Assembly (NCBI RefSeq): GCF_022808595.1
Contig: NZ_JAKUCN010000004.1
Span: 248,001-312,000, forward strand
Direction of reading: 5' to 3'
Source of the DNA: Microvirga solisilvae
GTDB lineage: Bacteria > Pseudomonadota > Alphaproteobacteria > Rhizobiales > Beijerinckiaceae
DNA length: 64,000 nucleotides
The notes under the pieces are model-generated. The model was not told where the DNA came from. It searched no databases and saw only the letters and a list, made by a program, of their open reading frames with translations. Both the position numbers and the translations under genes were made by a program. Below, piece by piece: positions 37,266-47,272 of this stretch; positions within the stretch are counted from its first letter, which is position 1; every line of letters begins with the position of its first letter.

Positions 37266-38402
37266 ATGCCTTGGAGTAACCAAAGCGGCGGCGGTGGCCC
37301 GTGGGGGCAGCGCGGCGGATCAGGCGGTGGCAAGAGCCCATGGGGAGGCTCCGGCGGCCCGCAGGGCAACGGCAATCCGCCCGACCTTGAGGACATTCTG
37401 CGCCGCAGCCAGGATCGCCTGAAGGATTTCATCCCCGGCGGCTCCATGGGCGGCAAGGGCCTCATCCTCCTCGTTCTCGGCGTCATCGCGATCTGGTTGC
37501 TCACCGGCTTCTATACGGTGCGGCCCAACGAGGTCGGCATCAACATGATCTTCGGGAAGTATGACAGCACCAGCGGCGAAGGCCTGCGCTACAACTACCC
37601 CTATCCGATCGGTCGGGTGATCAAGCCCAACGTGACGGCGCAGCAGAAGATCGAGGTCGGCTATCGTTCGACCGCGACCGGGCAGGGACGTCCGCGCGAC
37701 GAGATCCTGGAAAGCCTGATGCTCACCGCCGACGAGAACATCGTCGATATCGATTTCGATGCGGTCTGGCAGGTCAATCCCGCCCGTCCTCAGGATTATG
37801 TGTTTAACCTGCAGAACCCGGACGGCACCATCAAGTCTGTGGCGGAAAGCGCCATGCGTGAGGTGATCGGCCGCCGCAACATTCAGGCGATCCTCACCAC
37901 CGAGCAGGCGAGCGTCGCTCAGGAAGTGCGTCAGATCATGCAGGGCACCCTCGACGCTTATGGCGCAGGCGTGCTCGTCAACGTGGTGCAGTTGCAGGCC
38001 GCGCGTCCCCCGTCGGAAGTCCAGCAGGCCTTCTTCGACGTGAACGCCGCGCAGCAGGACGCGGTGCGCGTTCAGAACGAAGCCGAGACCTTCGCAAGCC
38101 GCGTCATTCCCGAAGCGCGAGGCGAGGCCTCCCGCACCGTTCAGCAGGCTGAAGCCTATCGCGAGCAATCCGTGGCCGATGCCAGCGGTCAGGCGGCACG
38201 CTTCCGTCAGGTTTACGAGGAATACCGCAAGGCTCCCGACGTGAGCCGTGAGCGCATCTTCCTCGAGACCATGGAGCGCGTGTTCGGCAGCGTCGACAAG
38301 ATCATCGTCGATCAGAACGGGCAGGGCGTCGTACCCTTCCTGCCTCTCAACCAGCTGCCTCAAACCCAGAACAATGCCGCCAATCCGGGAGCCACGCGAT
38401 GA
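37266..38402 (+). CDS. hflK: FtsH protease modulator HflK
   Basis: SPFH-domain inner-membrane protein that with HflC forms large assemblies around the FtsH protease. 378 residues: a Gly/Pro-rich cytoplasmic N-terminus (about 1-60), a membrane helix near residues 64-84 (LILLVLGVIAIWLLTGFYTV), and the SPFH domain with TVRPNEVGINMIFGKY. The ATG at 37266 follows GAGGAAAG; the opening at 37242 is rejected. Stop overlaps the hflC start (ATGA). Confidence 0.95.
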   Translation: MPWSNQSGGGGPWGQRGGSGGGKSPWGGSGGPQGNGNPPDLEDILRRSQDRLKDFIPGGSMGGKGLILLVLGVIAIWLLTGFYTVRPNEVGINMIFGKYDSTSGEGLRYNYPYPIGRVIKPNVTAQQKIEVGYRSTATGQGRPRDEILESLMLTADENIVDIDFDAVWQVNPARPQDYVFNLQNPDGTIKSVAESAMREVIGRRNIQAILTTEQASVAQEVRQIMQGTLDAYGAGVLVNVVQLQAARPPSEVQQAFFDVNAAQQDAVRVQNEAETFASRVIPEARGEASRTVQQAEAYREQSVADASGQAARFRQVYEEYRKAPDVSRERIFLETMERVFGSVDKIIVDQNGQGVVPFLPLNQLPQTQNNAANPGATR

Positions 38403-39322
38403 ATAACTCCACTCTTCGCACGGGTCTCCTGATCCTGTTGGCTCTTGCGGCCATCGTTCTCTACAGCTCGATCTACATCGTTCAGCAGACGCAATATGCG
38501 CTCGTGCTGCGCTTCGGCGCCGTGCAATCCGCGATCTCGGAACCCGGCCTGAAGTTCAAGATGCCGCTGGTCGACAACGTGACCTATTTCGAGAAGCGCG
38601 TGCTCGATCTCGACCTGCCGGTGCAGACCGTTCTGTCGGCCGACCGCCAGAACCTCGAAGTCGATGCGTTCACGCGTTATCGCATCAGCGATCCGCTGCG
38701 CTTCTATCAGGCCGTGGGCGACAACGAGCGTGCCAAGCAGCGTCTGTCGAGCTTCACCAACTCGGCCATGCGCAATGTGCTCGCCAACGCTTCGCGCGAT
38801 GCTATCGTGCGTACGGATCGCGGCGGGCTGATGAACCGCATTCAGGAAGACGTGAACCGTCAGGCCCGCAGCCTCGGCATCGAAATGATTGACGTGCGTC
38901 TCACCCGCGTCGATCTGCCCAATGCCAACAGCCAGGCAGTCTATCAGCGCATGCGCACCGAGCGTGAGCGCGAGGCGGCGGATCTGCGCGCCAACGGCCA
39001 GCAGCGTGCCCAAACCATCCGGGCGCAGGCCGAGCGCGAGGCGACGATCATCCGCGCCGAGGCCAACCGCAAGGCGGAAGAGCTGCGTGGTCAGGGCGAT
39101 GCCGACCGCAACCGCATCCTGGCGGAAGCCTTCGGCCAGGATCCCGAGTTCTTCACGTTCTATCGCTCCATGCAGGCTTACGAGGCGGGCTTGAAGGGTA
39201 GCGGCACGCGTCTCGTGCTGAGCCCCGACTCGGAATTCTTCCGCTATTTCAACGGGTCTGCCGGCAGGCCCAATGGTGGCGCTTCCGCAACTCCGGCTCC
39301 CCGGCCGGCTCCTGCTCAGTAA
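38399..39322 (+). CDS. hflC: FtsH protease modulator HflC
   Basis: Partner of HflK; 307 residues with one N-terminal membrane helix, an SPFH domain (QTQYALVLRFGAVQSAISEPG) and a long charged coiled coil (about 190-250). Alphaproteobacterial HflC ends here in a Gly/Pro/Ala-rich tail, GGASATPAPRPAPAQ. The four-base overlap with hflK indicates coupling. DUF2065 and degP follow, giving an envelope-quality-control group. Confidence 0.95.
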   Translation: MNNSTLRTGLLILLALAAIVLYSSIYIVQQTQYALVLRFGAVQSAISEPGLKFKMPLVDNVTYFEKRVLDLDLPVQTVLSADRQNLEVDAFTRYRISDPLRFYQAVGDNERAKQRLSSFTNSAMRNVLANASRDAIVRTDRGGLMNRIQEDVNRQARSLGIEMIDVRLTRVDLPNANSQAVYQRMRTEREREAADLRANGQQRAQTIRAQAEREATIIRAEANRKAEELRGQGDADRNRILAEAFGQDPEFFTFYRSMQAYEAGLKGSGTRLVLSPDSEFFRYFNGSAGRPNGGASATPAPRPAPAQ

Positions 39323-39328
39323 AGCCTG

Positions 39329-39520
39329 ATGTTGGACCTGATTGCAGCCCTCGGCCTCGCTCTCGCGGTCGAGGGCCTTCTATTTGCGGCCTTCCCCGAT
39401 GGAATGCGCCGCGCGATGTACGAAGCTGCCCACAGCCCGAGCGACCAGATGCGCATCGTCGGCATCATCTCGGCTATCCTGGGGCTTGGCATCATCTGGC
39501 TTGTGCGCTGGTTGACCTGA
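39329..39520 (+). CDS. DUF2065 family membrane protein
   Basis: 63 residues with two predicted membrane helices (about 3-22 and 41-60) and the loop FPDGMRRAMYEAAHSPSDQM. This is the standard DUF2065 pattern; these genes usually sit directly downstream of hflC, as here (six bases). Function unknown, likely linked to HflKC/FtsH. Confidence 0.85.
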   Translation: MLDLIAALGLALAVEGLLFAAFPDGMRRAMYEAAHSPSDQMRIVGIISAILGLGIIWLVRWLT

Positions 39521-39655
39521 CGGGCATCGGACGGTGCTGAAAGTGGATTTCACTTCTCTCGTCCGGTGCCCAAGGCCCAGCTTCCGCCGCATTCGCCGCT
39601 TGAATGGCGGCCAGGAACGACAATCTATATCTCATCATCCAAGAGAGGGTTCTCG

Positions 39656-41164
39656 ATGACTCATGCCACGAACGCGCTGGCGCTCTCCATAACGGCACCG
39701 TCCCAGCGCCCCTTGCGCCGACTGGCCGCATCCTTCCTCGCGGTCGCGGCCTTCGTCGCAACGGCGATGCCGCTGCCCGCCTTTGCCCGCTCGGCCCCGG
39801 AATCCTTCGCCGACCTTGCTGAATCGGTGACCGGCGCGGTGGTCAACATCTCGGCCTCGACCACAGTCGAAGCCCGCAACCGCACCCTGCCTCAGCTGCC
39901 CCCGGGCACGCCGTTCGAAGACCTCTTCGAGGAATTCTTCAACCGCCGCGGGCAGGGCAATGGCGACAACGCGCCGTCGCGCCCGCGCAGCTCGAATTCG
40001 CTGGGCTCCGGCTTCGTGATCGATCCTTCCGGCATCGTGGTCACGAACAATCACGTGATCGGCGACGCCAACGACATCAGCGTGATCTTCTCCGACGGCA
40101 CGCGCCTCAAGGCCGAGATCGTGGGCAAGGATTCCAAGGTCGATCTCGCGGTCCTGCGCGTGAAGTCCGACAAGCCCCTCAAGGCTGTGAAGTTCGGTGA
40201 CTCGGATGCCCTTCGCCCCGGCGATTGGGTGATGGCCATCGGCAACCCGTTCGGCCTCGGCGGTTCGGTGACGGCGGGTATTGTGTCGGCCCGCGGCCGC
40301 AACATCGAGTCCGGTCCTTATGACAACTACATCCAGACGGATGCGGCCATCAACAAGGGCAATTCCGGCGGTCCGCTGTTCAACATGAACGGTGAAGTCA
40401 TCGGCATCAACACCGCCATCCTCTCGCCCACGGGCGGCTCGGTGGGCATCGGCTTTGCCGTTCCTGCTTCCACCGCCGGGCCGATCATCGATCAGCTCCG
40501 CGAGTTCGGCGAGACCCGCCGTGGCTGGCTGGGCGTGCGCATCCAGAACGTTGATGACGCCACGGCCGAGGCCCTCAACCTCGGCACGGCGCGCGGCGCG
40601 CTGGTGGCCGGCATCGACGACAAGGGTCCCGCCAAGCCTGCCGGTCTCGAAGTTGGCGACGTGATCGTCAAGTTCGACGGCAAGGACGTGAAGGATTCAC
40701 GCGACCTGCCGCGCATCGTGGCCTCCACGCCCGTCGGCAAGGCCGTGGATGTGATGATCGTCCGTAAAGGTCAGGAGATGACCAAGCAGGTCACTCTGGG
40801 TCGCCTCGAGGACGGCGAGAAGCAGGCCAGCCTTCAGCAGCCGCCTGCCGATGCACCCACGGTGACCCGTCAGGCCCTGGGCCTCAGCATGTCCGGCATG
40901 ACGGATGAGCTGCGCCGTCGCTTCAGCCTGAAGGACGACCTGAAAGGTGTGGTCATCACCCGCGTCGACCCCAACTCGAATGCCTCGGACAAGCGGATCC
41001 AAGCCGGCGAGGTGATCGTGGAGGTCAATCAGGAGCCAGTATCGAACCCTGCCGATGTGACCAAGAGGATCGACGATCTGAAGAGCCAGGGCCGCAAATC
41101 CGCGCTGCTGCTGGTGTCGAATCCGCAGGGCGAAGTTCGCTTCGTGGCGCTGTCGATCGAATAA
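39656..41164 (+). CDS. degP: Do-family periplasmic serine protease
   Basis: HtrA/DegP-type protease and chaperone for misfolded periplasmic proteins. 502 residues: signal peptide (about 1-45, ending near PAFA), a trypsin-like domain with triad His133 (TNNHVIG), Asp163 (VDLAVL) and Ser237 (GNSGGPLF), and two PDZ domains. Start ATG 39656 follows GAGAGG; the opening at 39566 adds 30 residues without sense. Lies 135 bases after the hflKC-DUF2065 block. Confidence 0.95.
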   Translation: MTHATNALALSITAPSQRPLRRLAASFLAVAAFVATAMPLPAFARSAPESFADLAESVTGAVVNISASTTVEARNRTLPQLPPGTPFEDLFEEFFNRRGQGNGDNAPSRPRSSNSLGSGFVIDPSGIVVTNNHVIGDANDISVIFSDGTRLKAEIVGKDSKVDLAVLRVKSDKPLKAVKFGDSDALRPGDWVMAIGNPFGLGGSVTAGIVSARGRNIESGPYDNYIQTDAAINKGNSGGPLFNMNGEVIGINTAILSPTGGSVGIGFAVPASTAGPIIDQLREFGETRRGWLGVRIQNVDDATAEALNLGTARGALVAGIDDKGPAKPAGLEVGDVIVKFDGKDVKDSRDLPRIVASTPVGKAVDVMIVRKGQEMTKQVTLGRLEDGEKQASLQQPPADAPTVTRQALGLSMSGMTDELRRRFSLKDDLKGVVITRVDPNSNASDKRIQAGEVIVEVNQEPVSNPADVTKRIDDLKSQGRKSALLLVSNPQGEVRFVALSIE

Positions 41165-41177
41165 GTTGCTTATGATG

Positions 41178-41210
41178 CCTGCTGGCTCAGGGCGATCCTG
41201 AGCCAGCAGG
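41178..41210. terminator. Strong hairpin between convergent degP and RTX genes
   Basis: Perfect 14-bp stem (41178-41191 with 41197-41210) and a five-base loop. It lies 14 bases after the degP stop and 10 bases before the end of the minus-strand RTX gene. There is no T-run, so it is either a Rho-assisted terminator or an mRNA end stabiliser for both genes. Confidence 0.6.
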
Positions 41211-41219
41211 CTTGGTCGC

Positions 41220-42248
41220 TTACATGATGACGAGGAAGTCCTGAGCCGTCATCTTCAGGTTCTTGTCGAGCGTCGCGAACTGAACTTGCTTCGCGGCGCC
41301 AGTGCCATCCTGATCGTAGAACAGCTTGCCATTCTTGGCATCGTAGATGATGCGGTCGTCGGCATCATGCGCCTTCGCGCCTGTCCAGAACGCCTTCTGT
41401 GACAGCTTGCCTGCGTTGAGCTTGCTGAAGACGTACTTGTGAAGCTCGATGGTGTCGTCCTTCACGGAGAAATCCACGATGTGATCAACATTCGATGCGC
41501 CGAGCTTGGCGTGCTCGAAGCGGAACACATCCTTGCCGATGCCGCCGTACATCGAGTCCTTGCCGCCGAGACCGGAGATGACATCATCGCTGGTCGTGCC
41601 TTTGAGCTGATTGGCTTTGTTGGTGCCGTAGATGTAGTTTTCTTCTTCGAAAACGTCGTTGACCCACACATTCCAGTCCAGGTCGGTGACATTGCCTTGG
41701 CTGTCGGTCACACGGAGGGTCACCTGGTAGCTATCCGCCGCTTCGAAGTCGATCTTCGAACCGTCGGCGACGATCAGCTTGTTGCCTTCGAGCTTGAAGC
41801 GACCGCCGGCATTGTCGACGAGAGCGAGCGTGTAAGTTTCGGTTGGGCTGTAGGTTTCGAACGTGCCTGCCAAGGTGCCGTTCTGGGCGTTCTCGGAAAC
41901 GAAACCGTCGCTCAGGCTCATGAGCACCGGCGGCTTCTCACCGGCTTCGAGGACATTCGAAACGCCGAGCATGAAGCAGAAATCGACGCTCACGCCTGCG
42001 CTGTTTGTGGCGCGGAACGAAATCTCATGGAAAGCGGACGCTTCGTAGTCGAGCTTTGAGCCGTCTGCCACGATGATCTGGTCACCCTCCAGCTTGAAAC
42101 GGCCACCGGCGTTGTCGAGAAGGGTGTAGGTGTAGGTTTCACCGCTCGTGTCGGACGTGTAGATGCTGCCCACAACGGTGTTGTTGGCGGCATTCTCCAA
42201 AACTTCCGCGTTCGTGAGGTTGATGCCGGGAAAAGGCATTGTAGCCAT
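41220..42248 (-). CDS. Cadherin-like / RTX calcium-binding secreted protein
   Basis: 342 residues, no classical signal peptide. Two tandem cadherin-like units (about residues 8-100 and 110-200) share nearly the same text, for example LLDNAGGRFKLEGDQIIVADGS and LVDNAGGRFKLEGNKLIVADGS. Near residue 222 comes an RTX stretch, GLGGKDSMYGGIGKDVFRF, then a C-terminal domain typical of type I secretion signals. Calcium-dependent folding outside the cell and export by an ABC-type type I system are inferred. No HlyB/HlyD/TolC genes are in the window. Confidence 0.82.
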   Translation of the reverse strand: MATMPFPGINLTNAEVLENAANNTVVGSIYTSDTSGETYTYTLLDNAGGRFKLEGDQIIVADGSKLDYEASAFHEISFRATNSAGVSVDFCFMLGVSNVLEAGEKPPVLMSLSDGFVSENAQNGTLAGTFETYSPTETYTLALVDNAGGRFKLEGNKLIVADGSKIDFEAADSYQVTLRVTDSQGNVTDLDWNVWVNDVFEEENYIYGTNKANQLKGTTSDDVISGLGGKDSMYGGIGKDVFRFEHAKLGASNVDHIVDFSVKDDTIELHKYVFSKLNAGKLSQKAFWTGAKAHDADDRIIYDAKNGKLFYDQDGTGAAKQVQFATLDKNLKMTAQDFLVIM

Positions 42249-42490
42249 AGCCGAAAATCCTAATATTTATTGACGTTTAGGGGTAATTGCGACCATTTCT
42301 GACCGCATCAAATGGTATAACGTTACGAATAAATTCTGTCGTTGTGCTAGAGTGTCGCTCACCGAACGGAGAGGTGAAGGCAACCTCATGAAGCCAAGCT
42401 CAGGTCCCGCGCAGCAACGATGCTTAGACGCTCACGGCAATCACGCGCATCGATACGCGTTCAGTATTTTCAGGATGAGATGATCGATGG

Positions 42491-43399
42491 TTATACGGCC
42501 ACGATGGATGTGGCCGTATATCCCTGCGCATAAAGCAGCGCTGTCAGATCCGCATGATCGACGCGCGCATGTGCGGCAGCCGCAACGGCAGGCTTGGCGC
42601 GGAAGGCAACGCCAAGACCTGCTTCGCCCAGCATGGCGAGGTCGTTCGCGCCGTCGCCCACGGCCATGGTTTCGTGAGCTGCGAGTTTGAAGCGCTCGCG
42701 CAGCTCGACCAGCGTCGCGAGCTTCGCCTCGCGACCGAGGATCGGTTCCTCCACCAGTCCGGCAAGCTTCTCGCCGTTGAGGATGAGATGGTTGGAGCGA
42801 TGCTCATCGAAACCGATCTTCGCACCGATGGGGCCGGTGAAGAGGGTGAAGCCGCCGGAGACGAGGCAGGTATAGCCGCCATTCTTCCTGATGGTTTGCA
42901 CCAGCGCTCGTCCGCCGGGTGTGAGCGTGATGTGCTTCTCGATGATCTCATCGACTACGCTGACCGGCAGTCCCTTCAACAGCGCCACGCGCTCGCGCAA
43001 AGCCGGCTCGAAGGCGATCTCGCCGCGCATGGCGCGCTCGGTGATCTCCGACACCTCGCTTTTCAGGCCCACGTAAGCGGCAAGCTCGTCGATGCATTCC
43101 TGGGCGATCATGGTGGAGTCCATGTCCGCCAGGAACAGGCGCTTGCGGCGGGTGGCCACGGGTTGCACCACGATGTCGACGGGCTGGCCAGCGAGGGTGG
43201 TGCGCAAGGAAGCTTCGACCGCTTTCGCTTCGGCTGGAGCGGAGAGAGCCAGATCCGCTGCAATTCCTCTTGCCAGAACGGCGCGTTCCGTCTCATGTCC
43301 GACCGCTTCTGCCGCCAGGGCGAGAAGATCGTCGGTCACGACCGGCTGGGACGGGTTGGCGATCAGGGTCGCGACGAGGGAGCTTCGAGAAGACGCCAT
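42491..43399 (-). CDS. serB: Phosphoserine phosphatase
   Basis: HAD-family enzyme releasing L-serine from phosphoserine, the last step of serine synthesis. 302 residues: an N-terminal regulatory/ACT-like domain and a C-terminal HAD domain whose nucleophile motif is DMDST (Asp92, with Asp94 as acid/base), then SGGF and the motif [20 protein letters not shown]. Divergent from miaA; only 14 bases lie between their start codons. Confidence 0.96.
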   Translation of the reverse strand: MASSRSSLVATLIANPSQPVVTDDLLALAAEAVGHETERAVLARGIAADLALSAPAEAKAVEASLRTTLAGQPVDIVVQPVATRRKRLFLADMDSTMIAQECIDELAAYVGLKSEVSEITERAMRGEIAFEPALRERVALLKGLPVSVVDEIIEKHITLTPGGRALVQTIRKNGGYTCLVSGGFTLFTGPIGAKIGFDEHRSNHLILNGEKLAGLVEEPILGREAKLATLVELRERFKLAAHETMAVGDGANDLAMLGEAGLGVAFRAKPAVAAAAHARVDHADLTALLYAQGYTATSIVAV

Positions 43400-43413
43400 G
43401 GGGAGACCGGACT

Positions 43414-44370
43414 GTGAGTGACGGAAAGGTCGGTGCGGTTCTCATTGCAGGACCGACCGCATCAGGCAAGTCCGCCTTGGGCATCAAACTGGCTCAAAGC
43501 CTCGACGGGGTGGTGATCAATGCCGATTCCATGCAGGTCTATCGCGACTTGCGCGTGATCACGGCCCGCCCGACGCTTGAGGAGGAGGCGCAGGCGCCCC
43601 ATCGCCTCTATGGCCATGTGGATGCCGCCGTGAACTTTTCCGTTGGGCGCTATGTAGCCGATGCGGTCAGGACGCTGGAGGAGGTTCGAGCCCAAGCCAA
43701 GCTGCCGATCTTCGTGGGTGGAACGGGACTCTACTTCAAGGCGCTCACGGAGGGCCTTTCCGATATCCCGGCAGTGCCTGAGGAAGTCCGCGAGGAGGTG
43801 CGCCGGGAGAGCGAGGGGCTGGAAACGCCCGAGCTTCACCGCCTCCTCTCCGGGCGCGATCCCGAGACGGCACGCACGCTGCGGCCCTCCGACCGGTTGC
43901 GGGTGCAGCGCGCGCTCGAAATCTTCGCGGCCACCGGCCAGCCGCTCATATCCTTCCACGGAGCCCGCCAACCGGGGCCGTTCAGCGGCATCCCAGTCAT
44001 CAAGCTTTTTCTCGCGCCCGAGCGGGAAGAACTGCGTCGCCGCATCGACAGCCGTTTCCTCGCGATGATGGAGCAGGGTGCGCTCGATGAGGTGAGGGCG
44101 CTGGGCGAGCGCAGTCTCGATCCCATGCTTCCCGCGATGCGGGCGCACGGTGTTCCGGGCCTGCTCGCGCATCTGCGCGGCGAGATGTCGCTCGACGAGG
44201 CCATCGTCAAAGGTCAGGGCGACACGCGCCGCTACGCCAAGCGCCAGTTCACTTGGTTCCGCCACCAGCTGCCGGATTGGCAATGGGTAGAGCCGGAGAA
44301 GGGCTACGAGGCGGTGATGGGCCGCCTCAATGCCCCGTCAGATAGCCAACGGCCATCTGATAGAATGTGA
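43414..44370 (+). CDS. miaA: tRNA dimethylallyltransferase
   Basis: Adds the dimethylallyl group to A37 of tRNAs that read UNN codons. 318 residues, GTG start at 43414 preceded by a GGGAGA site. Motifs are the P-loop [24 protein letters not shown] and [11 protein letters not shown], in the usual order. The last 44 bases overlap the convergent RMD1-family gene. It precedes the ilvB attenuator region. Confidence 0.95.
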   Translation: MSDGKVGAVLIAGPTASGKSALGIKLAQSLDGVVINADSMQVYRDLRVITARPTLEEEAQAPHRLYGHVDAAVNFSVGRYVADAVRTLEEVRAQAKLPIFVGGTGLYFKALTEGLSDIPAVPEEVREEVRRESEGLETPELHRLLSGRDPETARTLRPSDRLRVQRALEIFAATGQPLISFHGARQPGPFSGIPVIKLFLAPEREELRRRIDSRFLAMMEQGALDEVRALGERSLDPMLPAMRAHGVPGLLAHLRGEMSLDEAIVKGQGDTRRYAKRQFTWFRHQLPDWQWVEPEKGYEAVMGRLNAPSDSQRPSDRM

Positions 44371-45163
44371 TGAAGATCTCGAAGACGATCAGGAGCACGA
44401 TGATCAGTTCGAGACGCAGCGAGCGTTCCGTGTCGATGATGTCGGTGAGTGCCTGAGCGGTATCGCCGAGAACTTCCAGCTTGCTGTGAAGGGCCGCGGC
44501 GCGTTCCTTCAATTCGTATTCATCCTCGAGGCGTGCATAGAGACGCTCGAGATCCGGGCGATCCCACAGCACGTCGGGCTTTTCTTCCACCGCGACGCCG
44601 CCGGACATGCGTTGGCGCACGAGAAGAGCTTGGCCAACCTGCTTCAGGATCTTGCGTCGGTCACGCGGGCGGCGGCCCTTTTCGGCGAGGTGCTGGACTG
44701 ACGGCTCCACCGATTCAAATGCAGCGGTTGCCTCACGCTCGTCGCGGGCGAGGGTTGCGCTCTTGGACAGAGCGTCGGCGATCACGATCAGCCGCTCGGT
44801 GGAGAGCTGCTTCACATAGATCGGCCCGCCCGGCGGAATCTGGTCGTCCCGATCGGGGGAGATCTCGATGATCGCGGTCTCCTCCTCGTGCCGCGCGAAC
44901 TCGCCCTTGATGCGCTGGCGCAGGCCACGGATGATCTCGTCCTCCTCGAGGGGCGTGAGGCCCACGAGCACGGCGACGCCGTAGCGGAAAAGGGCCACGA
45001 AGCCGTCCTGGCCAGCCCGGAAGGCGAGGGGGGTGGTGGAGAGAACGTCGCTGCGCTCGAGCCCGGCCACATCGAGGCGGTCGCCCAAAAGGAGGGCGCG
45101 GGCGGTCAGGCGCTGGTTCTGCATCGGGGCGCCAGTAGAGGAGATAGTGTCGGTCATGGTCAT
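44327..45163 (-). CDS. RMD1-like (DUF155) membrane protein
   Basis: 278 residues. The body resembles the RMD1/YagE family ([20 protein letters not shown]), with a helical stretch and one C-terminal membrane segment ([20 protein letters not shown], about 254-273). In eukaryotes relatives act at mitochondrial membranes, but the bacterial role is unknown. Its 3' end overlaps miaA by 44 bases. Start ATG 45163; alternative at M14. Confidence 0.75.
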   Translation of the reverse strand: MTMTDTISSTGAPMQNQRLTARALLLGDRLDVAGLERSDVLSTTPLAFRAGQDGFVALFRYGVAVLVGLTPLEEDEIIRGLRQRIKGEFARHEEETAIIEISPDRDDQIPPGGPIYVKQLSTERLIVIADALSKSATLARDEREATAAFESVEPSVQHLAEKGRRPRDRRKILKQVGQALLVRQRMSGGVAVEEKPDVLWDRPDLERLYARLEDEYELKERAAALHSKLEVLGDTAQALTDIIDTERSLRLELIIVLLIVFEIFITFYQMAVGYLTGH

Positions 45164-45223
45164 AAGACTAAAATAGGGAGCGCACCTTAAAAGCTAAGCT
45201 TGCTTCTGCCAACCGGACCCCGC

Positions 45224-45250
45224 TTGACCGAATGAAACGGATCATATAGC
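45224..45250 (+). promoter_or_regulatory. Candidate promoter of the ilvB leader
   Basis: TTGACC at 45224-45229 and TATAGC at 45245-45250, separated by 15 bases (short of the ideal 17). It lies about 35 bases before the leader ORF and 195 bases before ilvB, as expected for an attenuated transcript. Confidence 0.4.
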
Positions 45251-45283
45251 GTCTGCGCAACTTTTGAACCGAGAGCTGCCCAA

Positions 45284-45334
45284 ATGCGCAAGCTTATTCT
45301 CGTAGTACGAGCGCCATCGACGGAGCGGGATTGA
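45284..45334 (+). CDS. ilvB leader peptide, attenuation control
   Basis: A 16-residue [19 protein letters not shown], with ribosome site GAGAG at 45271-45275. Leu, Ile, Leu, Val, Val stand in a row at positions 4-8, the very amino acids made by the pathway. It is followed by a stem region (GCGCCATCG at 45311-45319 pairs with CGATGGCGC at 45349-45357) and a terminator at 45361-45386, 110 bases before ilvB. In the known model, stalling at scarce branched-chain aminoacyl-tRNAs prevents termination. Confidence 0.85.
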   Translation: MRKLILVVRAPSTERD

Positions 45335-45360
45335 TCCCCGCAGGTCCGGCGATGGCGCAC

Positions 45361-45386
45361 AGGCCCCCTCAGGGGCCTTTTTTATT
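45361..45386 (+). terminator. Attenuator terminator of the ilvB leader
   Basis: Seven-bp stem (AGGCCCC with GGGGCCT), CTCA loop, then a T-rich run (TTTTTTATT). Placed after the leader ORF and before ilvB; acts as the conditional terminator of the leader. Confidence 0.85.
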
Positions 45387-45443
45387 GCCCGAAACACCAG
45401 AACAACGCAGACAAAGCACTACAGACCCGACGGAGTTAAGACC

Positions 45444-47216
45444 ATGAGCGAGACGATGACCGGAGCCGAAATGGTGATCCGAGCCCTGCAGGACCAGGGT
45501 GTCGAGCATGTCTTCGGATATCCTGGGGGTGCGGTGCTTCCCATTTACGATGCGCTCTTCCACCAGGAGAAGGTGCGCCACGTTCTCGTCCGTCACGAGC
45601 AGGGCGCGGTTCACGCTGCGGAAGGTTACGCCCGCGCCTCGGGCAAGCCGGGCGTGGTGCTGGTGACATCGGGCCCTGGCGCGACCAATGCCATCACGGG
45701 CTTGGCCGATGCCATGATGGACTCGATCCCGCTGGTCTGCATCACCGGCCAGGTGCCCACGCACCTCATCGGCTCCGACGCCTTCCAGGAATGCGATACG
45801 GTGGGCATCACGCGCCACTGCACGAAGCACAATTATCTCGTCAAATCCATCGAGGACCTGCCGCGCGTTCTGCATGAGGCCTTCTACGTGGCGCAGAACG
45901 GCCGCCCCGGTCCGGTGGTGGTGGACCTGCCGAAGGACATCCAGTTCAAGGCTGGCACTTACGCTCGTCCGCTCAGCAATCAGCACAAGACCTATCGCCC
46001 GGTGGTGAAGGGCGACATGGATCATATCCGCGCCGCTGTCGAGCTGATGGCGAATGCCAAGCGCCCCGTGTTCTATACGGGCGGCGGCGTCATCAATTCC
46101 GGCCCGCATGCCTCCGCGCTGCTGCGCGAGCTGGTGGAGCTCACGGGCTTCCCGATCACCTCGACGCTGATGGGTCTCGGCGCTTATCCGGCCTCGGGCA
46201 AGAACTGGCTCGGCATGCTCGGCATGCACGGCACCTACGAGGCCAATCTCGCGATGCATGAATGCGACGTGATGATCAATATCGGAGCGCGCTTCGACGA
46301 CCGCATCACCGGCCGTCTCGATGCCTTCTCGCCGTTCTCCAAGCGCATCCATGTGGACATCGATCCGTCCTCCATCAACAAGACGGTGAAGGTGGACATT
46401 CCGATTGTCGGTGATTGCGCGCATGTGCTTGAAGACATGGTGCGCCTGTGGCGCCAGGGCGCGAAGCAGGCCGACAAGGTGGAATTGCAGGAATGGTGGA
46501 GCAAGATCGAAGGCTGGCGGGCGCGCAACTGCCTCGCGTTCCGCAACTCCACCGAAACGATCAAGCCGCAACACGCGATCCAGCGTCTCTATGAACTCAC
46601 GAAGGATCGCTCGCCTTACGTGACCACCGAGGTCGGACAGCATCAGATGTGGGCGGCGCAGTATTTCCGCTTCGACGAGCCGAACCATTGGATGACGTCC
46701 GGCGGCCACGGCACCATGGGCTACGGCCTACCTGCCGCCGTCGGCGCGCAGCTCGCGCATCCCGATGCGCTCGTCATCGACATTGCGGGCGAAGCCTCGA
46801 TCCAGATGATGCTGCAGGAGATGTCGACCGCGCTGCAATACAATCTGCCGATCAAGGTGTTCATCCTGAACAACGAGTACATGGGCATGGTGCGCCAGTG
46901 GCAGGAGCTGCTGCACGGCGGCCGCTACTCGCAGAGCTATTCGGAATCGCTGCCCGATTTCGTGAAGCTCGCGGAAGCCTATGGCGGCGTCGGCATCCGC
47001 TGCGACAACCCGGCGGAACTCGATGCGAAGATCCTGGAAATGATCAACGTGAACCGCCCGGTGATCTTCGACTGCATTGTCGACAAGATGGAAAACTGCT
47101 TCCCGATGATCCCATCGGGCAAGGCGCATAACGAGATGCTGCTCAACGACTATCTCGGTGAGACCGGCGCCGATATCGGCTCCGTGATCGACGAGAAAGG
47201 CAAGATGCTGGTCTAA
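45444..47216 (+). CDS. ilvB: Acetolactate synthase, large (catalytic) subunit
   Basis: TPP-dependent enzyme forming acetolactate or acetohydroxybutyrate, the first common step to valine, leucine and isoleucine. 590 residues. The TPP Glu lies in [19 protein letters not shown], the central domain has [10 protein letters not shown], and the C-terminal TPP/Mg motif lies near [15 protein letters not shown] with [14 protein letters not shown]. Normal length. Controlled by the leader at 45284-45386. The small subunit ilvN lies 1.2 kb downstream, separated by DUF559 and GST genes. Confidence 0.96.
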   Translation: MSETMTGAEMVIRALQDQGVEHVFGYPGGAVLPIYDALFHQEKVRHVLVRHEQGAVHAAEGYARASGKPGVVLVTSGPGATNAITGLADAMMDSIPLVCITGQVPTHLIGSDAFQECDTVGITRHCTKHNYLVKSIEDLPRVLHEAFYVAQNGRPGPVVVDLPKDIQFKAGTYARPLSNQHKTYRPVVKGDMDHIRAAVELMANAKRPVFYTGGGVINSGPHASALLRELVELTGFPITSTLMGLGAYPASGKNWLGMLGMHGTYEANLAMHECDVMINIGARFDDRITGRLDAFSPFSKRIHVDIDPSSINKTVKVDIPIVGDCAHVLEDMVRLWRQGAKQADKVELQEWWSKIEGWRARNCLAFRNSTETIKPQHAIQRLYELTKDRSPYVTTEVGQHQMWAAQYFRFDEPNHWMTSGGHGTMGYGLPAAVGAQLAHPDALVIDIAGEASIQMMLQEMSTALQYNLPIKVFILNNEYMGMVRQWQELLHGGRYSQSYSESLPDFVKLAEAYGGVGIRCDNPAELDAKILEMINVNRPVIFDCIVDKMENCFPMIPSGKAHNEMLLNDYLGETGADIGSVIDEKGKMLV

Positions 47217-47221
47217 AGAGG

Positions 47222-47267
47222 AGAACCCCTCTCCCGGGTGGGAGAGGGGCAGGGGTGAGGGAATGCC
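47222..47267 (-). repeat. Short palindromic repeat, copy B
   Basis: Five bases after the ilvB stop, in the opposite orientation to copy A at 34236-34281 and nearly identical to it over about 42 bases; CCCCTCTCCC and GGGAGAGGGG arms form the hairpin. Together with copy C (47623-47662) it brackets the DUF559 gene. Confidence 0.75.
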
Positions 47268-47272
47268 GCTTC

